From positions 3,630,898 through 3,694,897 of the forward strand of contig NZ_CP144914.1 of the NCBI RefSeq assembly GCF_008014775.2: 64,000 nt of DNA, in the 5' to 3' direction. The position numbers and the translations under genes are program-made. Shown in pieces: positions 53,920 through 63,845 of this stretch. Every line of letters starts with the position of its first letter. The stretch's first letter is position 1. The notes under the pieces were generated by a model that did not search any database, was not told the DNA's origin, and worked only from the letters and a program-made list of their open reading frames with translations. Origin of the DNA: Alkalicoccus halolimnae (GTDB lineage: Bacteria > Bacillota > Bacilli > Bacillales > Salisediminibacteriaceae).

Positions 53920-54673
53920 GGCTGATCACTTCCTTTGCTAACTCCGCGTAAACACTCGCCCCTCTGGATTTAGGGTCATACGTGACGATCGATTCCCCAT
54001 AGCTCGGAGCTTCTCCGAGGCGGACAGTACGCGGGATAATAGTTTCGAATACTTTTTCCCGAAAATACTTTTTCACTTCCTCCATTACCTGCATACCGAG
54101 ATTCGTTCTTTTATCGAGCATCGTCAGGAGGACGCCCTCAATCATTAACTCATTGTTCAAATGCTTCTGTACGAGACGAATTGTATTCAGCAGCTGGCTG
54201 AGTCCTTCCATGGCATAGTATTCGCACTGGACCGGAATCATCACAGTATCTGCTGCTGAGAGCGAATTCAGCGTCAGAAGGCCGAGCGACGGCGGACAGT
54301 CAATGATGATGTAGTTATAGGCATCTTTCATTTCGTCCACCGCTTTTTTTAAACGGATTTCCCGTGAAATAGCAGAAACGAGTTCGATCTCCGCTCCTGC
54401 AAGCTGAATCGTTGACGGGACGACATCCAGTCCTTCCATAGATGTAGGAACGATCACATTATGAAGACTTTGTTCTTCCACCAGAACGTTATAAATACAT
54501 TCGTGGATGTCACCTTTATTAATACCGATTCCGCTCGTCGTATTGCCCTGAGGATCAATATCGATAATGAGCACTTTTTTTCCTTCTTTTACGAGACTTG
54601 CACTTAAGTTTACCGCGGTAGTTGTTTTGCCGACACCGCCTTTTTGATTTGCAATTGCAATTACTTTACCCAC
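53912..54673 (-). CDS. parA: Chromosome-partitioning ATPase ParA (Soj)
   Basis: 253 aa from GTG 54673 (CAGGTGA eight bases before); the longer frame to 54751 is not like the family. Deviant Walker A with K11 and K16 in [11 protein letters not shown], then [11 protein letters not shown] and [13 protein letters not shown]. It works with ParB in segregation and in Bacillus also regulates DnaA. Confidence 0.96.
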   Translation of the reverse strand: MGKVIAIANQKGGVGKTTTAVNLSASLVKEGKKVLIIDIDPQGNTTSGIGINKGDIHECIYNVLVEEQSLHNVIVPTSMEGLDVVPSTIQLAGAEIELVSAISREIRLKKAVDEMKDAYNYIIIDCPPSLGLLTLNSLSAADTVMIPVQCEYYAMEGLSQLLNTIRLVQKHLNNELMIEGVLLTMLDKRTNLGMQVMEEVKKYFREKVFETIIPRTVRLGEAPSYGESIVTYDPKSRGASVYAELAKEVISHG

Positions 54674-54839
54674 TCTGCTGTCACCTGCCTCACTGAACTG
54701 TGAAACTTTGCTTTTTATTCTACCATGAAAAACTACAAAAGAAACGGACAAGTCTTATCTGAAAGTGCCTTTCTGCCGGACCGCTGAAAAAATGAAAAAT
54801 CGGTTTTTCAACAAGCAGACAAATTCTATTTTCCTGCAA

Positions 54840-54892
54840 GCAGCGGCAGAAGCTTTCCAAGGGCCTCGTTCCTTCCTTTTCCATCAGGACTT
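54840..54892. repeat. Possible remnant of a third-type repeat
   Basis: CAGAAGCTTTCCAAGGGCCT, CGTTCCTTCC. Short similarity to the element at 46.8 kb, in the 295-bp parA-noc gap. Confidence 0.3.
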
Positions 54893-54911
54893 CTCACCGG
54901 ATTTCTATACT

Positions 54912-54945
54912 AAAAATACCACATCCCTGTAAGAGAGAGTGGTAT
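54912..54945 (-). terminator. Terminator of noc
   Basis: ATACCAC and GTGGTAT stem; TTTTTAG follows on the minus strand. Confidence 0.75.
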
Positions 54946-54968
54946 GTTTCAGCAGCTTTGCAGTATAG

Positions 54969-55820
54969 CTATGCTTTCGGAATGCGGATCGTAAATTGAT
55001 AGTGCTCTTCCGTTTCTTCTTCCTCTGTATCGATTTTCAGTCCAGACTCCTGCACCATGTCGACCGACTTGCGGATCGTGTTCATCGCAAGTCTTGTATC
55101 CTTGGAGCGGCTTTTACGCACGTTCTTTTTCTGGACAGGTTTTAGTTCGGCAGTCCGTTTTTCTACAGCTGCTTCTGTTTCTTTTACATTCCAGTTTTCT
55201 GTAATGATTTTTTCCAGAAGGTCGTTCTGGGCGCTTTCTTCTTTTACGGGCAGAAGCGCACGGGCGTGACGCTCGCTGATTTCTCTTGTAAGCAGCTTCT
55301 GCTTCCCTGCTTCTGTAAGCTGTAAAAGCCGCAGCTTGTTTGCGATAGTGGACTGGCTTTTTCCGAGACGTTTTGCCAGCTCCCCCTGCGTCAGTTCGTG
55401 AAGTTCCAGAAGACTAGCATATGCATTGGCTTCTTCTATCGAGGTCAGTCCTTCCCGCTGCAGATTTTCAATCAGAGCTACGGAAGCCGTTTTTGTATCA
55501 TCAAAATTTTTAACAACGACCGGTACTTTATCAAGACCTGCATGCCGGGCTGCCCGCCACCGTCTTTCCCCTGCAATAATTTCGTAACTGCCATCACTTT
55601 GGCGTACGACAATCGGCTGGATCATTCCGTGAGTATCGATCGTCTGCGCCAGTTCTTCAATTTTTTCCTCATTAAAGATTGTCCGCGGCTGAAACCGGTT
55701 TGGCAGGAGGCTTTCCACGGCGACCTGTTGTACTGCTTCTTCCGTTCCCTCCTGTGCGTCTTCAGAAGAAACCTCTTTTTTCTCGCCTAACCCAAATAAC
55801 TTCGAAATTGACTGTTTCAT
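54969..55820 (-). CDS. noc: Nucleoid occlusion protein Noc (ParB paralogue)
   Basis: 283 aa from ATG 55820 (MKQSISKLFGLGEKKE); the short amphipathic N-terminal helix binds the membrane. Then GERRWRAARHAG, the HTH with GELAKRLGKSQSTIANK, and a C-terminal dimer region. Noc binds its own sites over the chromosome and blocks Z-ring assembly over the nucleoid. It sits between rsmG and parA, the Bacillus order. Confidence 0.95.
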   Translation of the reverse strand: MKQSISKLFGLGEKKEVSSEDAQEGTEEAVQQVAVESLLPNRFQPRTIFNEEKIEELAQTIDTHGMIQPIVVRQSDGSYEIIAGERRWRAARHAGLDKVPVVVKNFDDTKTASVALIENLQREGLTSIEEANAYASLLELHELTQGELAKRLGKSQSTIANKLRLLQLTEAGKQKLLTREISERHARALLPVKEESAQNDLLEKIITENWNVKETEAAVEKRTAELKPVQKKNVRKSRSKDTRLAMNTIRKSVDMVQESGLKIDTEEEETEEHYQFTIRIPKA

Positions 55821-55848
55821 AGGGACACCACCCTTACAAATCTTCCTT

Positions 55849-55882
55849 CTGCTCCTCTGTTTCACGTGAAACAGAGGAGCAG
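55849..55882. promoter_or_regulatory. parS site in a 34-bp perfect palindrome
   Basis: The core TGTTTCACGTGAAACA (55858-55873) is a perfect parS. Perfect symmetry continues nine bases on each side (CTGCTCCTC on the left). It lies 29 bases upstream of the noc start. Confidence 0.95.
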
Positions 55883-55928
55883 GAACTATGTTTCTGTATA
55901 TGTTGAACTTCATAATTCGTTTCCGCTT

Positions 55929-56100
55929 CTGTAAACGACCGCTTTCGTTTCCATGGGGACGTTTTCCGGGCGGGATGGATCTTCGACTCAACCTTATTCG
56001 CCCTGGAGCCGCCCCATTTCCACTTCAGCAGCCTGTCCTGCTTTTCTGTTCTTCCTGCAGGTACGCTCTGCCTTTAAAAAGGATAACGCCCTTCTTTCTT
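55929..56100 (+). repeat. Dispersed intergenic repeat, family 1 (diverged)
   Basis: AAACGACCGCTTTCGTTTCC, ATGGGGACGTTTTCCGGGCG, CAACCTTATTCGCCCTGGAG, CCGCCCCATTTCCACTTCAG. Its left half fits family 1; the right half is altered. In the 754-bp gap before rsmG. Confidence 0.6.
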
Positions 56101-56218
56101 TCGATAGATAAGGCCGCTTTCACGGTCATACATCCTACCTGAAACAATTTCATAATATACTTTTCAAGTTATTTTAACGACCATGTTATCCATTTATGAT
56201 GGGAATATTCGTATATGA

Positions 56219-56358
56219 AATCGGATGATTGAAACGGCAGACGGCGGCTCCGGCAGGATAAAGCGAAGTCTGAAAATCCATTCTTCCAGTGTACAAAACT
56301 GGAAGAATTAGTTGAAAACGAGCCCCGCGGAAAGCGTCCGTCTGAAGTGGAAATCATT
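56219..56358 (-). repeat. Dispersed intergenic repeat, family 2, inverted
   Basis: GATTGAAACGGCAGACGGCG, CTGAAAATCCATTCTTCCAG, GTTGAAAACGAGCCCCGCGG and AAAGCGTCCGTCTGAAGTGG: reverse complement of the 19578 copy. A short local hairpin (CTTCCAG/CTGGAAG) lies in its middle. Confidence 0.7.
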
Positions 56359-56402
56359 CACCATCTTTGGAAGCCCTTTTCTTACACAAACTTATGAAAT
56401 TG

Positions 56403-56444
56403 ATTCAACTATATAAATATTAAGTTCAATTTATATAGTTGAAT
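56403..56444. repeat. AT-rich inverted repeat, 16-bp perfect arms
   Basis: ATTCAACTATATAAAT and its exact complement-reverse are separated by ten bases. It stands between the repeat pair and the rsmG terminator. No T run, so not a terminator. Confidence 0.85.
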
Positions 56445-56464
56445 ACCTCCGCGATTATATCATG

Positions 56465-56515
56465 AAAAAAGCAAAGAGAGGAGGCTCTTCCTGAGAAGAT
56501 CCCCGCTCTCTTTGC
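56465..56515 (-). terminator. Terminator of mnmE-mnmG-rsmG
   Basis: GCAAAGAGAG and CTCTCTTTGC form a 10-bp stem with an inner hairpin; TTTTTTC follows on the minus strand. Confidence 0.85.
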
Positions 56516-56574
56516 ACTTTCCTGCTGTATTACGGATCGTTAAGAACAAACGTTTTTCCCGGATAAGAAACCGT

Positions 56575-57291
56575 TTATAAAATCGGCTCCTTATTCGGGG
56601 TTCCCGGCTTTCTCGGATACTTTTTCGGAGTACTGCCTGCTTTTCTTATATGAATAATCGATCGTTCTCCACCATTTTCAGGAAGCGAAAAATCAATCGT
56701 ATTCTCTACTTTTCCTCCAAGAAGCTTAATCGCTTTTTGTGCATCCTTTAATTCTTCTCCGGCGCCCGCAGCTTTCATAGCAATGAACATTCCATTTTCC
56801 TTTACGAGCGGAAGACAGAGCTCTGTAAGCACCGGCATTCTTGCTACCGCACGGGATATAGCTACATCGTACTGATCCCGGTGGTCCGGTTTGCGGGCAA
56901 ACTGCTCTGCCCGGTCATGATGAAAAGCGACTCCCGTTAAACCGAGTTCCTCAGCAAGGGCATTTAAAAAAGTAATACGTTTGTTAAGCGAATCGACAAT
57001 CGTTACATTGATCTCCGGGAAACAGATTTTCAGCGGGAGGCTGGGAAATCCTGCCCCTGCCCCTACGTCCACGATCCGCAGCGGGCGCTTGAAATCGAAG
57101 GAGAAAGCAGCTGTAAGCGAATCATAGAAATGCTTCAAATAGACTGCATCCTTTTCTGTGATAGCTGTGAGATTCATCCGCTCATTCCAATCGACGAGCA
57201 CTTCATAGTAGCGGGCAAGCCGCTTTTTCTGCTCATCATCAAGCGTAATATTCTGCTCTTCCAGTGCATTTACCAACGTTTGTTCATCCAT
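56575..57291 (-). CDS. rsmG: 16S rRNA (guanine-527 N7) methyltransferase
   Basis: 238 aa. [17 protein letters not shown] is the S-adenosylmethionine loop, [12 protein letters not shown] the family motif. Methylates G527 of 16S rRNA; loss gives low-level streptomycin resistance in many bacteria. Fourteen bases after mnmG. Confidence 0.96.
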   Translation of the reverse strand: MDEQTLVNALEEQNITLDDEQKKRLARYYEVLVDWNERMNLTAITEKDAVYLKHFYDSLTAAFSFDFKRPLRIVDVGAGAGFPSLPLKICFPEINVTIVDSLNKRITFLNALAEELGLTGVAFHHDRAEQFARKPDHRDQYDVAISRAVARMPVLTELCLPLVKENGMFIAMKAAGAGEELKDAQKAIKLLGGKVENTIDFSLPENGGERSIIHIRKAGSTPKKYPRKPGTPNKEPIL

Positions 57292-57305
57292 GACCTGCCG
57301 CCTCT

Positions 57306-59198
57306 CTATGCTTCTGCTGTGACCCGCTGCAATCGTCCCTGCTCCATGTAAACGAGAAGAACAGAAACGTCCGCCGGGTTAACTCCTGATACGCGTGAAG
57401 CCTGAGCCATTGACAGCGGCCGTACTTCAGCCAATTTTTCCCGCGCTTCCAGAGCAAGTCCTTTGATTGCATGATAGTCGAGATCCTCCGGAAGTTTTTT
57501 ATTTTCCATTTTCTTTAACTTCCCTACCTGTTCGAGCTGTTTTGCAATATACCCCTGATATTTCACGTGGATCTCGACTTGTTCTTTCACGTCGGGTTCC
57601 AGTTCTTTATCAGACGGCGCCATCTGTTCGATTTCCGCATACGTCATTTCCGGTCGTTTCAAAAGAACGGCCGCATTCGCTGCTTCTTTAATAGGAGAAG
57701 AGCCCTGGTCCTCCATGACACGCCGGGTTTCTTCCGTTACTTTAACGGTCGTTTTTTCCAGACGCTTTATTTCTTCAGATATATCTGCTTTTTTCTGCTG
57801 AAAGCGGGCGAATCGTTCATCAGAAATTAATCCGATTTCATGGCCTTTTTCCGTCAGACGCAGATCCGCATTGTCATGGCGGAGAAGCAGGCGGTATTCT
57901 GCCCGGGACGTCAGCAGACGATATGGCTCTTCTGTCCCTTTCGTAACGAGATCATCGATGAGGACACCGATATACGCTTCCGAGCGGTCAAGAATAACCG
58001 GATCCCGCTCCTGTACTTTCATCGCAGCATTAATGCCAGCCATAATGCCCTGACCGGCTGCTTCCTCATACCCGCTTGTCCCGTTAATCTGACCGGCTGT
58101 AAACAGTCCGCTGACCTTTTTTGTTTCAAGAGACGGCCACAGCTGAGTCGGTACTATTGCATCGTATTCGATCGCATAGCCGGGACGCATCATCTGAACG
58201 TGCTCGAGACCTGGAATCGTTTTGAGAATGTTGTGCTGGACGTCTTCCGGCAGACTTGTGGAAAGGCCCTGTACGTAGACCTCCTTCGTATTCCGGCCTT
58301 CCGGTTCCAGAAAGATCTGGTGGCGCGGCTTATCACTAAAGCGGACTACCTTGTCTTCAATGGAAGGGCAGTAGCGCGGTCCTGTTCCTTCGATCATGCC
58401 CGAATACATCGGAGAACGCGTGAGGTTGTTGTTAATATACTCGTGCGTTTCTTCGTTTGTATAGGTGAGCCAGCACGGGAGCTGATCAGTGATATAATCG
58501 ACCGTTTCATAGGAAAAGGCACGCGGTACATCGTCCCCCGGCTGAATTTCTGTTTTGTCGTAGTCAATCGTGGAACCTTTTACACGCGGAGGCGTTCCTG
58601 TTTTGAAGCGTTCCATTTTAAAGCCGAGCTCCTGAAGATGGTAGGACAGGTTTACAGACGGCTGCATATTATTCGGACCGCTCTCGTAGGAGAGTTCTCC
58701 GAGAATTACCTTTCCCCGCAGATAGGTTCCGGTCGTTACAATAACGGCTTTGGAGCGGTATTCAGCTCCTGTCTGGGTCACCACCCCTTTGACGGTATCG
58801 TCTTCTACAATCAGTTTTTCCACCATTCCCTGGCGCAGAAGCAGATTATCGGTATTTTCAATTGTTTCTTTCATTTCCTGCTGATACAAAAACTTGTCGG
58901 CCTGGGCACGGAGTGCTCTCACCGCAGGCCCTTTAGCAGTATTCAGCATCCTCATCTGGATGTGGGTTTTATCTATATTTCGTGCCATTTCTCCGCCAAG
59001 GGCATCAATTTCCCTTACAACGATCCCTTTGGCGGGCCCTCCAACAGACGGGTTACACGGCATAAACGCGACGGCATCGAGATTAAGAGTGAGCATGAGC
59101 GTATCGGCTCCGGCACGGGCAGAGGCAAGACCTGCTTCTACCCCGGCATGTCCGGCTCCGATGACAATCACGTCAAACTCTCCTCCTTGATAACTCAT
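57306..59198 (-). CDS. mnmG: tRNA uridine-34 modification enzyme MnmG (GidA)
   Basis: 630 aa. FAD loop [25 protein letters not shown], and the two-Cys region [18 protein letters not shown]-terminal helical domain. With MnmE it puts the (carboxymethyl)aminomethyl group on wobble U34. Second gene of mnmE-mnmG-rsmG. Confidence 0.97.
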   Translation of the reverse strand: MSYQGGEFDVIVIGAGHAGVEAGLASARAGADTLMLTLNLDAVAFMPCNPSVGGPAKGIVVREIDALGGEMARNIDKTHIQMRMLNTAKGPAVRALRAQADKFLYQQEMKETIENTDNLLLRQGMVEKLIVEDDTVKGVVTQTGAEYRSKAVIVTTGTYLRGKVILGELSYESGPNNMQPSVNLSYHLQELGFKMERFKTGTPPRVKGSTIDYDKTEIQPGDDVPRAFSYETVDYITDQLPCWLTYTNEETHEYINNNLTRSPMYSGMIEGTGPRYCPSIEDKVVRFSDKPRHQIFLEPEGRNTKEVYVQGLSTSLPEDVQHNILKTIPGLEHVQMMRPGYAIEYDAIVPTQLWPSLETKKVSGLFTAGQINGTSGYEEAAGQGIMAGINAAMKVQERDPVILDRSEAYIGVLIDDLVTKGTEEPYRLLTSRAEYRLLLRHDNADLRLTEKGHEIGLISDERFARFQQKKADISEEIKRLEKTTVKVTEETRRVMEDQGSSPIKEAANAAVLLKRPEMTYAEIEQMAPSDKELEPDVKEQVEIHVKYQGYIAKQLEQVGKLKKMENKKLPEDLDYHAIKGLALEAREKLAEVRPLSMAQASRVSGVNPADVSVLLVYMEQGRLQRVTAEA

Positions 59199-59214
59199 AT
59201 AGGTATTCCTCCTT

Positions 59215-60591
59215 TTATTTTCCTAAACAAAACTGAGAGAACAACTGATCGATTAAACTTTCCTGCACACTGTCTCCAATAACTTCGCCCAGCACTTCCC
59301 AGGCGCGCGTAATATCAATCTGTACCATATCTATCGGCATGCCGTTTTCGGCAGCATCGAGTGCTTCTTCCACGGATCGTTTTGCCTGTTCAAGAAGGGC
59401 GATATGACGGGAGTTGGAAACGTACGACATGTCTCCTCCATCCATATCCCCGGCAAAGAAAAGAGAACGAATAGCTTCTTCCAGTTCATCCACCCCTTCA
59501 TCTTTTAAAAGCGAAGTGGAAATGACCGGATTGCCATTGGCAAGCTCGCGGACCCGGTCGAGGGAAATGCGCGCTTCCAGATCGGTTTTATTTATAATAA
59601 TAATTGAATCCTGATCTCTTATAAGCTTGAATAATTCCTCATCTGCTTCTGTCAGTACTTCGTTATAATTTAACACAAGCAGGGCAAGTTCGGCATCCTT
59701 TACTACTTTACGGGACCGCTCCACACCGAGACGTTCCACAATATCTTCGGTTTCACGGATACCTGCAGTATCGAGAAGGCGGAGCGGCACCCCCCGGACA
59801 TTGACATACTCTTCGACGACGTCTCTCGTCGTTCCCGGCACGTCCGTGACAATTGCCTTATTCTCGTGGACAAGACTGTTTAAAAGAGAGGATTTACCGA
59901 CGTTCGGCCGCCCCATTATGACAGTGGAAAGACCTTCGCGGAGAATCTTACCCTGATGCGCTGTCATCAGCAGCTGATCGACAGCATCTCTTACTTCCGA
60001 ACCTTTTTCCCTGATCATGTCGAGCGTCATTTCTTCCGCATCATATTCCGGATAATCAATATTCACTTCAACACTTGCCACTGTCTCCAAAAGCTTCTGG
60101 CGCAGAGACTGAATTCTTGTTGAAAGCTTTCCCTCGACCTGATTCATCGCGACATTCATCGCCCGGTCCGTCTTGGCACGGATCAAGTCCATTACTGCTT
60201 CAGCCTGAGAAAGATCGATGCGTCCGTTTAAAAACGCCCGCTTAGTAAATTCTCCCGGTTCGGCAAGACGCACGCCATGACGCAGGACAAGCTGCAGCAC
60301 GCGGTTGACGGATGTTAAACCGCCATGGCAGTTTATTTCAATAATGTCTTCCTTCGTATACGTCTTCGGCGCGCGGAGAACCGAGACCATCGCTTCTTCA
60401 ATCGTCTCTTCTGTGTCGGGATCCTGAATATGCCCGTAGTTAATCGTATGCGTATCGACTTCCTCAAGCCGCCGCGGCCCTTTGTAAAGCTTGTCCGCAG
60501 CGGCGACTGCATCTTCCCCGCTGATACGCACGATGCCGATTGCTCCTTCTCCCATCGGGGTGGAAATTGCGGCAATTGTATCGATATCCAT
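59215..60591 (-). CDS. mnmE: tRNA modification GTPase MnmE (TrmE)
   Basis: 458 aa. N-terminal folate-binding domain with CHGG, a G domain with [12 protein letters not shown] and [13 protein letters not shown] and NKTD, and the C-terminal CLGK whose Cys is conserved. Potassium-activated GTPase partner of MnmG. Ribosome site AAGGAGGAGG. Confidence 0.97.
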   Translation of the reverse strand: MDIDTIAAISTPMGEGAIGIVRISGEDAVAAADKLYKGPRRLEEVDTHTINYGHIQDPDTEETIEEAMVSVLRAPKTYTKEDIIEINCHGGLTSVNRVLQLVLRHGVRLAEPGEFTKRAFLNGRIDLSQAEAVMDLIRAKTDRAMNVAMNQVEGKLSTRIQSLRQKLLETVASVEVNIDYPEYDAEEMTLDMIREKGSEVRDAVDQLLMTAHQGKILREGLSTVIMGRPNVGKSSLLNSLVHENKAIVTDVPGTTRDVVEEYVNVRGVPLRLLDTAGIRETEDIVERLGVERSRKVVKDAELALLVLNYNEVLTEADEELFKLIRDQDSIIIINKTDLEARISLDRVRELANGNPVISTSLLKDEGVDELEEAIRSLFFAGDMDGGDMSYVSNSRHIALLEQAKRSVEEALDAAENGMPIDMVQIDITRAWEVLGEVIGDSVQESLIDQLFSQFCLGK

Positions 60592-60636
60592 CAGCTTCCT
60601 CCTCCTTTCTACTCTTCCTCGTTTTTTATGAATGTT

Positions 60637-60653
60637 ATTCCATTTAATGGAAT
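60637..60653. promoter_or_regulatory. Palindrome in the mnmE upstream region
   Basis: ATTCCATTTAATGGAAT: two perfect 8-bp arms around one T, next to a minus-strand -10 TATAAA at 60655-60660. A candidate operator. The rest of 60592-60854 shows no gene. Confidence 0.45.
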
Positions 60654-60854
60654 TTTATATTCGGAGTGCTGAATAGAGTTTCTTTTAAAATGTAAGCTTC
60701 GTTAATGTGCGTGTTATTAACCGGTGGGATTTTCGCTTCCTGGCCGGATGTGGATATATGTTTCTTTCATGGATTACAAGTACTTCGATTTATGCTTTGA
60801 TTCCAACTTACTAGATTATCATATTTTCAACCTTATGGAAAGGTTTCTGCATAC

Positions 60855-60883
60855 TAAAAAAGACTGCCCGGAAGGCAGTCTTT
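60855..60883 (-). terminator. Terminator of yidC-jag
   Basis: AAAGACTGCC and GGCAGTCTTT around CGGAA; TTTTTTAG on the minus strand. Confidence 0.9.
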
Positions 60884-60908
60884 CGAGGACAGTCTCAGGT
60901 GAGAACAA

Positions 60909-61526
60909 TTACTTCGGCTTAACAATGACGCGCCGGTTCGGCTCTTTGCCGTCCGAGTCAGTTTCTACACTTGGATCATTTTGAAGGGCGGTGTGAATAA
61001 CTTTGCGTTCATGGGAACTCATCGGCTCAAGCCGGACTTCCTGATTGATTCGCACGGCTTTTTTGGCAATACGATCCGCCAGAGTTTCCAGCGCCTCTTT
61101 GCGGCGTGCGCGGTATCCCTCTGCATCGAGGTGAATCCGTACATAGCTGTCGGAGAGCTTATTTGCCGCAAGATTAACAAGGTATTGAAGAGAATCGAGT
61201 GTCTGTCCGCGTTTGCCGATCAGCACCCCGATTTCTTTTCCGCTTATATTAAAGTAGAGGCCGTCCCTGCGCTCTTCTATTTGTACACTTGCGGTCACAC
61301 CCATATGATCAATTGTTTCCCGTAAGAAGTTCAGTCCTGCTTTAACAGGATCAGGTTTTCGGGTAAGCTCGACCACTGCCGGCTTACCGCCGAAAAGACC
61401 AAAAAGGGCTTTTTGAGCTTCTTCAATGACGTGAATGTGCACGTCACTGCGTTCTGCGTCTAATTTTTCCAGTCCCTTTGCTACTGCTTCTTCTACTGTA
61501 CTCCCTGATGCTGTCACTTTGTTCAC
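60909..61526 (-). CDS. jag: RNA-binding protein Jag (KhpB)
   Basis: 205 aa. GTG start one base into the yidC TAG stop. N-terminal Jag domain (VTASGSTVEEAVAKGL), a KH domain with the GKRG loop in VLIGKRGQTLDSL, and a C-terminal R3H domain (EPMSSHERKVIHTAL). Binds RNA with KhpA and affects cell-division and wall mRNAs. Coupled to yidC. Confidence 0.95.
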   Translation of the reverse strand: MNKVTASGSTVEEAVAKGLEKLDAERSDVHIHVIEEAQKALFGLFGGKPAVVELTRKPDPVKAGLNFLRETIDHMGVTASVQIEERRDGLYFNISGKEIGVLIGKRGQTLDSLQYLVNLAANKLSDSYVRIHLDAEGYRARRKEALETLADRIAKKAVRINQEVRLEPMSSHERKVIHTALQNDPSVETDSDGKEPNRRVIVKPK

Positions 61527-62335
61527 TAGCTTTTCTCTCCCCCCGCTTTAGCTTCCTTTGCATCTCCTTTGCTCTTGCCTACGTTCGGACCTGTAATGAA
61601 GTAAGTCTGTACAATCATAAAGAGGTTACCGATAACCCAGTACAAGGCCAGAGCAGATGGGAAGAATGCCGCGAATGCCATAATCATGATAGGCATAATA
61701 TAAAGAAGAGCTTTCATCTGCGGGTTGTCCTGGACCATCATCATTTTCTGCTGAATAAATGTCGTTGCCCCGGCGATAAGCGGAAGCAGGAAAAATGGAT
61801 CAGCACTTCCAAGTTCAAACCATAAAAATTCCTGTGCCGCTCCCGTATAACCCGGGTCGACCTCCGGATTGATCTGCGGTGTGCGGATGATCGCGTGATA
61901 AAAAGCAATGAGAATCGGCATCTGCACTAAAATAGGCAGGCAGCCGGCAAGCGGATTTACTCCGTGCGTCTGAAACAGTTCCATCATTTCTTTCTGGAGC
62001 TTCTGCTGCGTCTGCTGGTCCTTCGCACTGTATTTCTCACGCAGTTCTTTCATCTGCGGCTGAAGCGCCTGCATTGCTTTCGTACTCTTCGTCTGCTTAA
62101 TCATAAGCGGAAGAATGAGGATACGAAGGATGATTGTTACGATAATAATAGCTAGTCCATAGCTGTTATTAAGGGCATCTGCAATAGTTGTCATCAGCCA
62201 GGATAATGGATAAACAAAAAACGGATCCCAAATACCGCTTGCATCTGACTTAATCGGTTCATCAATGTTAAAACACCCGCTCATCAAAAGCATGATGCCA
62301 ATAAACAAAGATGCCATACTTATTTTCTTAACCAC
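61526..62335 (-). CDS. yidC: Membrane protein insertase YidC (SpoIIIJ/Oxa1 type)
   Basis: 269 aa. Lipoprotein-type leader with Cys21 in LLMSGCFN, five membrane segments and the Oxa1 core with [19 protein letters not shown] holding the hydrophilic-groove Arg. Inserts membrane proteins alone or with SecYEG; spoIIIJ in B. subtilis is also needed for sporulation. No MifM-type leader peptide was seen upstream. Confidence 0.96.
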   Translation of the reverse strand: MVKKISMASLFIGIMLLMSGCFNIDEPIKSDASGIWDPFFVYPLSWLMTTIADALNNSYGLAIIIVTIILRILILPLMIKQTKSTKAMQALQPQMKELREKYSAKDQQTQQKLQKEMMELFQTHGVNPLAGCLPILVQMPILIAFYHAIIRTPQINPEVDPGYTGAAQEFLWFELGSADPFFLLPLIAGATTFIQQKMMMVQDNPQMKALLYIMPIMIMAFAAFFPSALALYWVIGNLFMIVQTYFITGPNVGKSKGDAKEAKAGGEKS

Positions 62336-62395
62336 TTCTTGGTCCTCCTATCTTTTTCGTCACAAGACAATAAAATTCCTTCTTTTTCCTGTTTT

Positions 62396-62629
62396 TTATT
62401 CCATCGGAGGCTTCTTTTTCTCCGGCACGGGATCTATTCCGCCCGGATGGAAAGGGTGGCATTTCAACAGGCGTCTTACCGTCAGATACAATCCTTTCCA
62501 CGGTCCGTGGACCTGCAGTGCCTCGATTCCGTAATGGGAACAAGTTGGATAAAAACGGCAGGAAGCAGGGGTGAACCGGGAAATATATCTCTGATAAAGA
62601 CGAATCATTCCCATCAGGAGTTTTGTCAT
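62396..62629 (-). CDS. yidD: Membrane protein insertion efficiency factor YidD
   Basis: 77 aa. [27 protein letters not shown] core with Cys and Tyr as in the whole family, then [25 protein letters not shown]. Small peripheral helper of YidC-dependent insertion. Four bases after rnpA; B. subtilis keeps its homologue elsewhere, so this is the general bacterial order. Confidence 0.95.
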   Translation of the reverse strand: MTKLLMGMIRLYQRYISRFTPASCRFYPTCSHYGIEALQVHGPWKGLYLTVRRLLKCHPFHPGGIDPVPEKKKPPME

Positions 62630-62633
62630 GACT

Positions 62634-62999
62634 TCACCTCAAAGATTTTGTCCGGCTCTTCGGTTTGAAAAGCTTAGCCACTTTCAGAACATGCCTGAGT
62701 GATTTAGTTACCTCTTCTAATTCCATGGAAGCCGCCGGTTTACGGGCAATGATGACGACGTCGTATTCCTGCTTAAGGTCTTCTGTAAGATCGCGGAGCA
62801 CTTCTTTCATTAACCGTTTAATGCGGTTTCGCTGCACGGCATTACCGAGTTTCTTACTTACAGAAAGTCCGATTCGTATATGTGTCTGCTCCTGTCTCGG
62901 GAGCTGGTAAACAACAAATTGCCGGTTCGCTGCCGAACTGCCTCGCTGAAATACGTGCTGAAATTCTTCATTTTTCTTTAATCGATGCTGCTTTTTCAT
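62634..62999 (-). CDS. rnpA: Ribonuclease P protein component
   Basis: 121 aa. The family motif [14 protein letters not shown] (RNR) is plain, with [19 protein letters not shown] at the N-terminus. It helps the RNase P RNA mature tRNA 5' ends. It has its own promoter in the 213-bp gap after rpmH. Confidence 0.97.
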   Translation of the reverse strand: MKKQHRLKKNEEFQHVFQRGSSAANRQFVVYQLPRQEQTHIRIGLSVSKKLGNAVQRNRIKRLMKEVLRDLTEDLKQEYDVVIIARKPAASMELEEVTKSLRHVLKVAKLFKPKSRTKSLR

Positions 63000-63041
63000 T
63001 CACGGGCACCTCTTTAAATAACAGCGCCGGTGACGCTATTC

Positions 63042-63070
63042 ATTTTACCTAATCTTATGGGCTGATTCAA
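63042..63070 (-). promoter_or_regulatory. Sigma-A promoter of rnpA-yidD-yidC
   Basis: Minus strand TTGAAT (63065-63070), 17 bases, TAAAAT (63042-63047). Confidence 0.75.
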
Positions 63071-63111
63071 TGGCCGAACGTGACCGTTCTGTGACGTCCT
63101 TACATATAAGA

Positions 63112-63141
63112 AGCTGTCCCGCAGGTTCTTCAAGGACAGCT
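63112..63141. other. Hairpin between rpmH and rnpA
   Basis: AGCTGTCC and GGACAGCT with a 14-base loop. No T run on either strand. Downstream of the rpmH terminator; could affect the rnpA promoter. Confidence 0.5.
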
Positions 63142-63175
63142 GCACGCTCATTTATATTAAAATTTCTTCTGCTTT

Positions 63176-63211
63176 GTAAAAAAAGACCACTGATCGCCCA
63201 GTGGTCTTTTT
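63176..63211 (-). terminator. Terminator of rpmH
   Basis: AAAAGACCACTG and CAGTGGTCTTTT form a 12-bp stem; a long T run follows on the minus strand, right after the rpmH stop. Confidence 0.92.
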
Positions 63212-63212
63212 G

Positions 63213-63350
63213 TTACGCAGATAGAACCTTTCTTCCTTTACGACGGCGGTTGGAAAGGACCTTACGGCCGTTTTTAGTCGCCATGCGTGCACGGAAACCG
63301 TGGTTTTTTTTGCGCTTACGGTTATTTGGATTAAATGTTGGCTTACCCAT
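63213..63350 (-). CDS. rpmH: Ribosomal protein bL34
   Basis: 45 aa, shorter than most gene finders report: [19 protein letters not shown], then [20 protein letters not shown] to RKVLSA. Start ATG follows AGGAGGTG. Highly basic large-subunit protein. The gene marks the left edge of oriC in nearly all Firmicutes. Confidence 0.97.
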   Translation of the reverse strand: MGKPTFNPNNRKRKKNHGFRARMATKNGRKVLSNRRRKGRKVLSA

Positions 63351-63449
63351 GTGAAATACACCTCCTGATTGCTCATATTAAAACAATAATCTGTTTATTG
63401 TCATCTTCGATCTCGCCTTAACCGCCGGGTGCGGCAGGCAGTCTTGTAA

Positions 63450-63478
63450 ATTATAATTTTTTCGTTTATTCATGTCAA
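63450..63478 (-). promoter_or_regulatory. Consensus promoter of rpmH
   Basis: Minus strand TTGACA (63473-63478), exactly 17 bases, TATAAT (63450-63455): a perfect sigma-A promoter. About 100 bases of leader with a GC-rich hairpin (GCCTGCCG/CGGCGG) follow. Confidence 0.92.
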
Positions 63479-63569
63479 GGGCAACTTTCATTTTCCTCTC
63501 TTTAAAACCTGTTTTCCCATATTTCCTTTCTCTTCTACAAATCCGCTTTTTTCTTTGCTTTTTCATGCC

Positions 63570-63843
63570 TGTGGATAATATTTCGAGCGTTTTCTTTTTC
63601 TCCACATCCATGCCCACAAGTTTTTCACAGTATCTAGTGCTGTGGATAAATTTTAAGCACAACCCGTTGAATAGTGTGGATAACTTCAGAAGAATGTTGC
63701 CATAATCATGTTTTTTTGGTACGCTGGTTATGTTTTTTATCGTGGAAAAATATTCAGCTTATTAAATCTATCCACAGTTGTGTATAAACATGTGGATAGT
63801 TATACAAACTGCTTGATAAGTTTATCCACAATGTTGTGAATAG
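63570..63843. promoter_or_regulatory. oriC: oriC region: DnaA-box array upstream of dnaA
   Basis: Perfect TTATCCACA boxes at 63570 (-), 63641 (-), 63675 (-) and 63822 (+); one-mismatch boxes at 63598 (+), 63768 (+), 63779 (-, TTATACACA) and 63791 (-). This is the rpmH-dnaA box cluster of a Bacillus-type bipartite origin; the unwinding part should lie past dnaA, outside the window. Confidence 0.93.
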
Positions 63844-63845
63844 AG

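Noticed and set aside
57562..57580. parS-like TTTCACGTG in mnmG
   Set aside because: The right half differs at most positions; likely chance.
57840..59282. 480-codon open frame on the plus strand opposite mnmG
   Set aside because: It lies fully across mnmG and the mnmE end, has no ribosome site and no family-like motifs; mnmG is certain.
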